A DNA stretch of 13,067 bases from Dehalococcoidia bacterium (lineage in GTDB: Bacteria; Chloroflexota; Dehalococcoidia; E44-bin15): NCBI GenBank assembly GCA_004377275.1, contig SOIC01000120.1, forward strand, positions 1-13,067, written 5' to 3'. Shown piece after piece: positions 7,423-12,912 of this stretch. The notes under the pieces were generated by a model, which was not told the DNA's origin, made no database searches, and saw only the letters and a program-made list of their open reading frames with translations. Each line of letters opens with the position of its first letter. The first letter of the stretch is position 1. The position numbers were made by a program, and so were the translations under genes.

Positions 7423-8640
7423 ATGTCAAAGGTTACTGTATTGGGAGGGTGTGGAGTGGTCGGCAGTATCGCCGCTGAAACGCTCGTTTCGAGCGATGTA
7501 TTCTCTGAAGTGGTGATTGCTGACATTGAGATCGCACAGGCGAGGAGAATGGTAGAGAGGCTGGGAACAGGTAATGTTTCAGCGGTTAAACTTGATGCGG
7601 CAAGTCCTCGGAGCATAAGTAACGCTATTGTCGGCTCATCGGTTGTTCTAAACTGTGTTGGCCCTTTCTATAAGTACGGACCCATCATAATGAAGGCAGT
7701 TATCGAGTCCAAAGTCAACTATGTCGATGTCTGCGACGATTTTGATGCCACCGAGAAACTCCTCGCCATGGATGGGGATGCGAGGAAAGCCGGCATTTCA
7801 GCACTAGTCGGAATGGGCAGTTCCCCCGGTGTGGCAAACGTGCTGGTCAGATTCTGCGCTGATTCGTTGCTTGAGCGTGTTGAGGCGGTCGACATATACC
7901 ATGCCCACGGCGGTGAAAAGGTGGAAGGACCGGCGGTAGTGAAGCATAGAATCCACTCCATGAAAATGGACATCCCGATGTTCCTCGATGGCAAATTCAC
8001 AACGGTCAGACTCTTTGAGGAAAGCGGGAAATCGTTAGAAGAAGAGGTTGAGTTTCGCGATGTAGGTACATACAACGTTTATGCCTATCCGCATCCAGAA
8101 ACGATAACGCTACCAAGGTACTTGAAGGGCGTAAAGAGAGTTACAAACCTCGGACTGGTGTTGCCGCCGGCCTACGCGGAACTTATAAAAGGAGTGGTAA
8201 GGCTGGGCGTCACGGGTGAGGAGCCGATTGTGGTTCAAGGCCACAAGATTGTCCCCCTTGAATTTGCAGTAGCCTTCATACTTTCGCAAAGGCAGAGATT
8301 GATGGAGGAGGCTGGGCCTAGTGAACCCATGGGCTGCCTGAAAATAGTGGTAAAAGGCTATAAGAATGGGGAAAAAAGCACCTACGTTTTCTCCCTGTCC
8401 TCCAGAGGACAGGGAATGGGCGAAGGCACAGGAGTTCCTGCGGCGCTTGGGGCAATTCTTATGGCCACGGGAAAAGTGAAGGAATATGGAGTCAATCCAC
8501 CCGAGGGATGTGTTGATCCGATAGATTTGCTTGAGCTTGCCCGGACCAAAGTAAGCCTGGGTGGGAAGAGGGGTTTGCCCATCGTCATCGAGCATATTGA
8601 TAAGGATGGGAAATCGGAAAGGATAAACCTGCTTAGCTAA
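7423..8640 (+). CDS. saccharopine dehydrogenase-like NAD(P)-dependent oxidoreductase
   Basis: 405 aa of the saccharopine dehydrogenase / Lys9-like group (PF03435, COG1748). An N-terminal Rossmann fold has GGCGVVG (8-14) and an acidic residue at the end of strand 2 (VIADIE). Family landmarks follow: LNCVGPFYKYG (76-86), NYVDVCDD (99-106) and GMGSSPGVANVL (130-141), the equivalent of the GxxPGxxN motif. The C-terminal part is the alpha/beta substrate domain. The start is 18 bases after the RuBisCO-like gene, with GAGAG at 7414-7418 as a modest SD, so it closes the same operon. The substrate cannot be read from sequence. Lysine biosynthesis genes and a polyamine partner (carboxynorspermidine decarboxylase) are absent, so a role oxidising or reducing an intermediate of the kinase/RLP pathway is more likely. 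A 10-bp perfect inverted repeat lies inside the coding region at 8393-8414. Confidence 0.85.
   Translation: MSKVTVLGGCGVVGSIAAETLVSSDVFSEVVIADIEIAQARRMVERLGTGNVSAVKLDAASPRSISNAIVGSSVVLNCVGPFYKYGPIIMKAVIESKVNYVDVCDDFDATEKLLAMDGDARKAGISALVGMGSSPGVANVLVRFCADSLLERVEAVDIYHAHGGEKVEGPAVVKHRIHSMKMDIPMFLDGKFTTVRLFEESGKSLEEEVEFRDVGTYNVYAYPHPETITLPRYLKGVKRVTNLGLVLPPAYAELIKGVVRLGVTGEEPIVVQGHKIVPLEFAVAFILSQRQRLMEEAGPSEPMGCLKIVVKGYKNGEKSTYVFSLSSRGQGMGEGTGVPAALGAILMATGKVKEYGVNPPEGCVDPIDLLELARTKVSLGGKRGLPIVIEHIDKDGKSERINLLS
8393..8414 (+). repeat. perfect inverted repeat inside the oxidoreductase gene
   Basis: CCCTGTCCTC (8393-8402) and GAGGACAGGG (8405-8414) are exact complements separated by two bases. 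No T tract follows, and the open reading frame and family similarity run through it, so it is not a terminator of this gene. An effect on mRNA structure is the only role I can suggest. Confidence 0.6.
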
Positions 8641-9038
8641 CCAATCACTGCGATAGCATAGTCGAGGGTTCTGGTGATGAGTCTTTGACTAGCAGGAATT
8701 CAGGAGCGAAAAAGACACCAAGTTAAGGCTTTGAAATCAGGTTTTGCTCTCCTCCAGACACGAGGAATTTTCTCGGTAATTCCTAAGTGATGGGCCGTGG
8801 GTCCGAATCCCATCATCCGCTACGCAGAGTTGCTCTATCGTCTCTTCACGCTATCGCGCCAATGATTACAACACGGGTTGGTGGAATATCTATGGCTTTG
8901 AACTCATCAGACCTGCCGCAATTCCAGGTATGCTGCATATCTCAAGGCACTGCTTGTTATGGCGCTCCATACATAAGTCAATCTGTTTAAGCTAAGCTGC
9001 GCCTTCTCTACCTACAGGCCTTCTAAGTGACGTGGTGA
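8641..9038. other. gap between converging genes, holding a tRNA fragment
   Basis: The + strand operon and the - strand epimerase operon converge here. No credible gene is visible; the reading frame at 8787-8990 runs through the tRNA-like piece and resembles nothing known. Apart from that piece (8780-8821) and a 7-bp inverted repeat, AGGAATT 8763-8769 with AATTCCT 8778-8784, I see nothing. No T-rich intrinsic terminator is obvious for either operon. Confidence 0.5.
8780..8821 (+). pseudogene. 3' half of a tRNA (anticodon loop to discriminator)
   Basis: The piece has canonical tRNA spacing: an anticodon-type loop TTCCTAA (8780-8786), a 3' anticodon-stem strand GTGAT (8787-8791), a 5-nt variable region (8792-8796), the T arm GTGGG-TCCGAAT-CCCAT (8797-8813), an acceptor 3' strand CATCCGC (8814-8820) and U73 (8821). 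No matching 5' half (expected to begin GCGGATG) occurs upstream or elsewhere in the window. The acceptor strand and U73 are Gly-like, while the loop would read CCU (Arg), so the identity is open. It is immediately preceded by a 7-bp inverted repeat around an 8-bp spacer (8763-8784). Such 3' tRNA pieces are usually left at the edge of integrated elements. Confidence 0.6.
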
Positions 9039-9965
9039 TCACGATCGCTCTTGCGCCTTAAAATAGGCCACCGTTTTCGCTATCCCTTCCTTCAGGGAGA
9101 GCTGGGGGCGCCAGCCCAGCTCCCGCTCCGCCTTGCTCCAGTCGAGGCATATCCGTTGAATCTCCCCGGGGCGAACTGAAGTATAGAGTGGAGAGCCATC
9201 GTAGCCAAGTGCCTCAGCGAGGGCATCGAAGATCTCCTGGTCTGAGGTCTCCACTCCGGTGCCTATATTGCAAATAGCGTTTTTCCCCTGCTCCATGGCT
9301 AAGAGATTCGCTGACACCACATCGGAGACATGGGTATAGTCGCGAGCCTTATCCCCAGAGCCGAAGATGGTGGGGCGTTCTCCCCCCAGCATCTGACGAG
9401 CGAAGATAGCGACAACGCCAGCCTCGCCAAGGGGGTTCTGCCTGGGACCATAAACATTGGGGTATCTGAGCACCACATAATTGAGCCCATGCTGAAGGGC
9501 ATACAAGTGGATGTAGTGTTCCACGGTGTGCTTTGAAACCCCGTATTGGGAGGTAGGATTAATCGGGTGATTTTCGTCGACGGGCAAATATTGAGGCTCG
9601 CCATAGACTGCCCCACCGGATGAGGCATAGATAAATTTTCTCACCCCATAGCGAACCGAATTAACGATGACATTGAGGCTGCCTAGAATGTTTTCCTGGG
9701 CATCAAACAGCGGCTCGTTAACCGATCTCCTGAGGTCTATTTGGGCGGCGTGATGGCTGACGATATCCGGCCTTTCCCGTTCGAAGATCTCCGTTAGCCC
9801 GGGATCACCGATGCTCAGCTCATAGAGCTTGCTTTGTGGGTTAACATTCTCGCGGCATCCCGTAGATAGGTTATCGACTACCACCACCTCGTCACCCCGC
9901 TCAACTAAGGCATCAACTAGGTGGGACCCGATAAAACCAGCACCTCCGGTGACCAGGATCTTCAA
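9039..9965 (-). CDS. NAD-dependent epimerase/dehydratase, UDP-glucose 4-epimerase-like
   Basis: 308 aa, an extended short-chain dehydrogenase. The N-terminal NAD motif is TGGAGFIGSHL (6-16), with Asp31 after strand 2 (VVVVDNLSTG) for the NAD ribose. The catalytic set is Ser116 in YASSGGAVYG, Tyr141 and Lys145 in QYGVSKHTVEHY. NVYGPRQNP and GSGDKARDYTHVSDV are typical of GalE-like and other nucleotide-sugar epimerases. It would interconvert UDP-sugars for glycan or glycolipid synthesis; the exact sugar is not evident. The start is TTG at 9965, supported by an SD GGGAGG (complement of 9972-9977) eight bases upstream and by the motif beginning at residue 2. It lies 29 bases after the FAD reductase gene on the same strand, so the two form an operon. 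Confidence 0.9.
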   Translation of the reverse strand: MKILVTGGAGFIGSHLVDALVERGDEVVVVDNLSTGCRENVNPQSKLYELSIGDPGLTEIFERERPDIVSHHAAQIDLRRSVNEPLFDAQENILGSLNVIVNSVRYGVRKFIYASSGGAVYGEPQYLPVDENHPINPTSQYGVSKHTVEHYIHLYALQHGLNYVVLRYPNVYGPRQNPLGEAGVVAIFARQMLGGERPTIFGSGDKARDYTHVSDVVSANLLAMEQGKNAICNIGTGVETSDQEIFDALAEALGYDGSPLYTSVRPGEIQRICLDWSKAERELGWRPQLSLKEGIAKTVAYFKAQERS

Positions 9966-9994
9966 ACTTTCCCTCCCTGATTAAAAAGGTGACG

Positions 9995-11119
9995 CTAGGG
10001 CCCGAGATACTTTAGACCCTTTAGGATGGCTTTGCCATGCCAGTCAAAGGATAGATCAGGCGACTGGAGCAGCGATTCATGGATTCCCTTTGATGCAGTG
10101 AGATGAAATAGGTAATCGATCTGGCGATCAGTAAGCCTCTCGTAGAGGCAGCGCGCGAAGTAGCCGATCCGCAGCTCCCACCCGATCTTCTCCTGCCATG
10201 CCTCTTGATAGCCAGAGAAGAGCTTTTCGGAGAAGGTATCGGTGGCGAGCGCCTGTTGCAGGGTATCGGTGGCCATCTCAGCGCATAGTAGGCCATAATA
10301 TACCCCGCCGCCGGTGGTAGGTTTCACTTGCCCTGCGGCATCGCCCACTACGATCACCCTTTCTCGATATGTTTTGGGCAGTGGCTTCAGCGGAATGCCT
10401 CTATAGGTGATCTTAGCCTCTGGTGAAGCTATCCTGCCCTGTTGAAACAGCGTGGCTAGAAGCATCCTTAGATGCCTGCCCGGTTTTCTCCGGGAGAAGA
10501 GTCCAACAAGTGCCCGTTTTGGAACGGTGGGTACAAACCAGGCAAAAAACCCCGGAGCCACCCCATGATCAAAATAAACCTCTAACTCGCTGTGGCCATC
10601 GATGCTCACCTCAGCCTGGGCCCCTATGACAAGGTCGCCCACCCTTCCCAAACCTAGCTTCTGGGGAATTCGGGAATCAAATCCGCTGGCAATTACTGCG
10701 GTCTTGGCCTCGCAGGTTTCCTGACCATCCGTTTCTACCATAACACGGTCATTCAAAAGTGCGATGTCCTTCACTCTGCTACCGGGAAGGTAGTGGGCAC
10801 CCTGCTCTTGAGCTTTCTCGGCGAGAGAGCGGTCGAAGGCGGCGCGATCGACAATATACGCTTGAACGCTCTCCCGCCACAGCCTTATCTCCTTACGTGA
10901 GGGGCTGAATAGCCTGGCTGAGCTTACCTCTCCTAATACCGTGCCATCGAAGAGAGGGAAGTGCTCAAGGCACTCCGCGCCTACAATCCCGGTGCATTGC
11001 ACTGGCTCACCGATCCGCTCGTGCTCCTCAAAAACTACTACCTTATGCCCTAAACTCGCCAAGCGGTGAGCGATATAGCTTCCCGTAGGACCGGCGCCCA
11101 CTATTATCGTGTCATACAA
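9995..11119 (-). CDS. geranylgeranyl reductase family FAD-dependent oxidoreductase
   Basis: 374 aa of the COG0644 geranylgeranyl reductase / FixC-like group. Residues 1-31 form the FAD Rossmann unit (IIVGAGPTGSYIAHRL, ending in Glu31). PVQCTGIVG (39-47) matches the P-x-x-C-x-G motif of the family, and VIVVGDAAGQVKPTTGGGVYYG (255-276) is the second FAD motif with the isoprenoid-reductase signature. Members saturate isoprenoid chains of lipids, quinones or chlorophyll; in bacteria without chlorophyll a polyprenyl lipid or menaquinone side chain is a reasonable guess. There is no membrane segment, so it probably works at the membrane surface. The start is TTG at 11119, with AGGAG on the complement of 11127-11131; the only nearby ATG (11115) is in another frame. 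It is the first gene of a two-gene operon with the epimerase. Confidence 0.88.
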   Translation of the reverse strand: MYDTIIVGAGPTGSYIAHRLASLGHKVVVFEEHERIGEPVQCTGIVGAECLEHFPLFDGTVLGEVSSARLFSPSRKEIRLWRESVQAYIVDRAAFDRSLAEKAQEQGAHYLPGSRVKDIALLNDRVMVETDGQETCEAKTAVIASGFDSRIPQKLGLGRVGDLVIGAQAEVSIDGHSELEVYFDHGVAPGFFAWFVPTVPKRALVGLFSRRKPGRHLRMLLATLFQQGRIASPEAKITYRGIPLKPLPKTYRERVIVVGDAAGQVKPTTGGGVYYGLLCAEMATDTLQQALATDTFSEKLFSGYQEAWQEKIGWELRIGYFARCLYERLTDRQIDYLFHLTASKGIHESLLQSPDLSFDWHGKAILKGLKYLGP

Positions 11120-11148
11120 CCCAGCTCTCCTTGAAGAATTTCGCCCTT

Positions 11149-11154
11149 ATTATA
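11149..11154 (-). promoter_or_regulatory. extended -10 promoter of the reductase-epimerase operon
   Basis: On the - strand the sequence reads TGCTATAAT: a perfect -10 hexamer (11154-11149) with the TGn extension that allows transcription without a good -35, and none is evident. Transcription would start near 11142 and give a leader of about 23 nt including the SD. Confidence 0.6.
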
Positions 11155-11255
11155 GCACACAAACTCCCTATAACGTTATCACGCTCAGATAGACCGGTGA
11201 CACAGCACAACGGCTATTCTGCGAAAGGTCGCAGATGGCGAATAACACTACCCAG

Positions 11256-11314
11256 TCATGCTGAGCCCATCGCGCTCTGTCATTCTGAGGGAGCAAAGCG
11301 ACCGAAAAATCTCG
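11256..11314. repeat. REP-like intergenic repeat
   Basis: TCATGCTGAG (11256-11265) recurs as TCATTCTGAG (11280-11289), 24 bases apart. The second copy runs on as a GAGGGAGCAAAGCGACCGAA-type string. This resembles the widespread TCATTCTGAGcgaagCGAAGAATCT intergenic repeat family seen in many environmental bacteria. The family assignment is from memory; the duplication is visible. Confidence 0.5.
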
Positions 11315-11361
11315 TTCAGTGTAAGCTCCGCGAAGTCTCTGTAGTATCCTTTATACCAATC

Positions 11362-11377
11362 CCCCGATAGATCGGGG
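11362..11377. repeat. short perfect hairpin
   Basis: CCCCGAT (11362-11368) and ATCGGGG (11371-11377) are exact complements around AG. It lies in the divergent gap next to the REP-like repeat and has no T tract. It is probably part of the same dispersed repeat rather than a terminator. Confidence 0.55.
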
Positions 11378-11430
11378 TCAGGGTGAAATTAGGGCGATGT
11401 GTCACTAGTCACATGAACGAGTACGTTACG

Positions 11431-11459
11431 TTGAATGGAAAATGATTGTGTGTTAGAAT
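11431..11459 (+). promoter_or_regulatory. promoter of the HIT-family gene
   Basis: TTGAAT (11431-11436) and TAGAAT (11454-11459) are 17 bases apart, matching consensus at four and five of six positions. Transcription would start near 11466. The upstream ATG at 11435 lies inside the -35, so translation must begin later, which supports the GTG at 11507. An imperfect palindrome TGTcACTAGTcACA (11400-11413) just upstream could be an operator. Confidence 0.5.
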
Positions 11460-11506
11460 CGACTTACATTACGTTTAATTCAAACTCAGGCAATGATGGA
11501 TGGTCA

Positions 11507-12034
11507 GTGAAGATCCTATGGACACCCTGGCGAGGGGAGTATGTTTTGGGTGAAAAAGCTTCAGGGTGTCTGCTTTGCATCAAAAAGCAGGAGCCTGTGG
11601 AGAAGGATCGAGAAAACTATATCCTCTATCGGGGCGCTACCTGCTACATATTACTCAATCTTTTTCCCTACACCAGCGGTCACCTGATGATCGCCCCCTA
11701 CCGGCATGAGGCAAGCATCGAACGGTTGGATGGTAGATCTCTCTATGAAATGGTCGCCTTCACGCAGGCGAGCGTCGCGACGCTAAAGAGAGCTCTATCG
11801 CCAGAGGGCTTTAACATTGGTATGAACCTGGGAAAAATTGCCGGGGCGGGCATCGCCGACCACCTTCATATGCATGTGGTGCCCAGGTGGCAGGGGGATG
11901 TAAATTTCATGTCTATACTAGCGGAGACGAGGCTGATCCCAGAAGCCCTCGATGCCACCTATGACAGACTGCTTCCCATCCTGGCTGAGGAAATATCAAG
12001 GCGAAGCGATGGAGAGACGGGCAAGGGTAATTAG
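11507..12034 (+). CDS. HIT family hydrolase/phosphorylase (Ap4A-type), zinc-binding
   Basis: 175 aa from the GTG at 11507. The frame is open from 11435, but family members begin with the LW-PWR motif (here VKILWTPWRGEYV), and the promoter lies inside the upstream extension. The SD is weak. The nucleotide-binding motif is HLHMH (119-123) in DHLHMHVVPRW; His121 or His123 is the catalytic position. Cys21-Cys24 (CLLC), His67 (PYRHEA) and His119 make the zinc site of the CxxC-type HIT proteins. NLFPYTSGHLMIAP (51-64) and GFNIGMNLGKIAGAGI (101-116) line the nucleotide pocket. The protein probably acts on diadenosine polyphosphates or related nucleotide conjugates in the cytoplasm. It is transcribed divergently from the reductase-epimerase operon, and tRNA-His follows about 115 bases later. 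Confidence 0.9.
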   Translation: MKILWTPWRGEYVLGEKASGCLLCIKKQEPVEKDRENYILYRGATCYILLNLFPYTSGHLMIAPYRHEASIERLDGRSLYEMVAFTQASVATLKRALSPEGFNIGMNLGKIAGAGIADHLHMHVVPRWQGDVNFMSILAETRLIPEALDATYDRLLPILAEEISRRSDGETGKGN

Positions 12035-12130
12035 TAGTTGATTACTCTCGAGAAAAGCTAGGGTTTATCCAGGCAATTCGACCCCATATTAGAGTTGGCT
12101 TCTGTCAATATGGTAGATACGGGGCGGTTA

Positions 12131-12139
12131 TGCTAAAAT
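12131..12139 (+). promoter_or_regulatory. extended -10 promoter of tRNA-His
   Basis: TGCTAAAAT is an extended -10 (TGn plus TAAAAT), ending ten bases before the tRNA, with no good -35 at 17 bases. A 7-bp inverted repeat, CCATATT 12084-12090 with AATATGG 12107-12113, lies upstream; its role is unknown. Confidence 0.4.
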
Positions 12140-12149
12140 GGTATCAGGT

Positions 12150-12223
12150 GGTGGGCGTAGCCTAGTGGTTAAGGCGCCAGGTTGTGGCCCTGGAGATCGA
12201 GGGTTCAAATCCCTCCGCTCACC
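12150..12223 (+). tRNA. tRNA-His (anticodon GTG)
   Basis: A complete cloverleaf: acceptor GTGGGCG (12151-12157) with CGCTCAC (12216-12222), D arm, anticodon stem CCAGG/CCTGG with loop TTGTGGC and anticodon GTG (12184-12186), and T arm GAGGG-TTCAAAT-CCCTC. The extra G-1 specific for tRNA-His is at 12150, opposite C73 (12223). CCA is not encoded. A run of six T (12225-12230) follows directly and may serve as terminator. Confidence 0.95.
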
Positions 12224-12309
12224 CTTTTTTCGAACTGGGCTAATCTTATATTTCTAAAGCTTAGTGGCAGGTGGCGCTGCTACTTAAAAATCACACATAG
12301 TACGAAAAA

Positions 12310-12350
12310 GCGCCCGTAGCTCAGCGGATAAGAGCATCGGTCTTCGGAAC
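12310..12350 (+). pseudogene. 5' half of tRNA-Arg (anticodon TCG)
   Basis: Acceptor 5' strand GCGCCCG (12310-12316), TA, D arm GCTC...GAGC (12319-12335), anticodon stem 5' strand TCGGT (12337-12341) and loop CTTCGGA (12342-12348) with TCG at 12344-12346. Two bases of the 3' stem strand (AC) follow, then the sequence diverges (TCAAGTGTAGTG). There is no variable region, T arm or acceptor 3' strand, so no functional tRNA can form. The break falls just 3' of the anticodon loop, a known crossover position for tRNA-targeting integrases. Confidence 0.75.
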
Positions 12351-12376
12351 TCAAGTGTAGTGTCCCCCCTCGTTAT

Positions 12377-12433
12377 TTTACGTACGAACTAGAACATTTG
12401 TGTTAATTGAGCAAAAGGCATTTTGTACGTAAA
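12377..12433. repeat. long-range inverted repeat after the tRNA-Arg break
   Basis: TTTACGTAC (12377-12385) is the exact complement of GTACGTAAA (12425-12433). With one G-T pair and two more A-T pairs inward, the arms reach about 12 bp around a loop of roughly 33 bases. The flanking DNA is AT-rich. It may be an integrase or regulator binding region. Confidence 0.55.
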
Positions 12434-12467
12434 GTATCGTTTAGTAACGACCTGTTATATTTCGTCC

Positions 12468-12487
12468 ATTAGCAAATTATTAGCAAA
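12468..12487. repeat. two direct repeats with 11-bp period
   Basis: ATTAGCAAA occurs at 12468-12476 and 12479-12487, one helical turn apart. This phasing resembles arm-type sites of tyrosine integrases or an operator pair. Confidence 0.45.
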
Positions 12488-12518
12488 AACATAGCTTCAG
12501 TTTGAACGTGAGTAGATC

Positions 12519-12790
12519 ACTAAAAAGTGGGGCCACCCATTCTCGGGTAGTCCCCATTAGTAACAGCCTAGTTCCCCCTTTGAGGCAGCGTAGCCTTGCC
12601 TTGCCCGAGCGGCCTATGGCCCGGGGGCTTGCGGCTTCGGCAGCGCTGCCTGACGACCCCGCCTATGCAACGGCTGCGCAACGGTTTAGGATGTTTTATG
12701 GCGCAGCCGTAGAAACCCCCTCCGTCCGTCGGCCCGTTATCGTCGGTATGCGCTGTCGGTGTGACCTGGTCCGCATCCGGCCAGCCCGCA
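12519..12790. other. GC-rich block of nested palindromes, possible structured RNA or mobile-element end
   Basis: The block is more GC-rich than the DNA on both sides and carries several stems. ACTAA/TTAGT (12519-12523, 12557-12561), TGGGG/CCCCA (12528-12532, 12552-12556) and ACCC/GGGT (12535-12538, 12545-12548) nest into one imperfect hairpin. GGCAGCGCTGCC (12639-12650) is a perfect 12-bp palindrome. ACGGCTGCGC (12670-12679) and GCGCAGCCGT (12701-12710) form a perfect 10-bp stem with a 21-nt loop. I do not recognise an RNA family. An obligate mobile-element guide RNA (IscB/TnpB type) would look similar, but no such protein is in the window. Confidence 0.4.
12670..12710. repeat. perfect 10-bp hairpin
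   Basis: ACGGCTGCGC and its exact complement flank a 21-base AT-richer loop (12680-12700). It is the most stable single stem of the GC-rich block. No T tract follows. Confidence 0.6.
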
Positions 12791-12836
12791 TCTTTGAGTC
12801 TGATAGCCTTTTCCCATACCTAACATTCTTGAGGTC

Positions 12837-12863
12837 TTGACAGGTGGCAAGCAAGGATATAAC
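12837..12863 (+). promoter_or_regulatory. promoter of the MDR oxidoreductase gene
   Basis: A consensus -35 TTGACA (12837-12842) is followed by TATAAC (12858-12863) at 15 bases, or by TAACAT (12860-12865) at 17 bases. Transcription would start about 40 bases before the ATG at 12913. Confidence 0.6.
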
Positions 12864-12912
12864 ATTGCCACATTCATTAATATGGGACATTCCGGTTAGA
12901 AGAAGGAAACTC

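Larger units (their letters stand above)
12224..12912. other. gene-free, repeat-rich stretch downstream of tRNA-His
   Basis: No credible protein gene: the + frame at 12502-12840 starts with TTG, has no SD and resembles no family I know. The stretch holds a broken tRNA-Arg, a long-range inverted repeat, tandem arm-like direct repeats, a GC-rich block of palindromes, and the promoter of the next gene, each listed separately. Confidence 0.55.

Noticed and set aside
11435..11506. Upstream ATG (11435) as start of the HIT gene
   Set aside because: A promoter with 17-bp spacing overlaps this ATG, there is no SD, and the family begins at the LW-PWR motif near 11507.
12502..12840. 112-codon + strand open frame as a gene
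   Set aside because: TTG start, no SD, composition driven by the GC-rich palindromes, and no family features. Its openness is explained by high GC.
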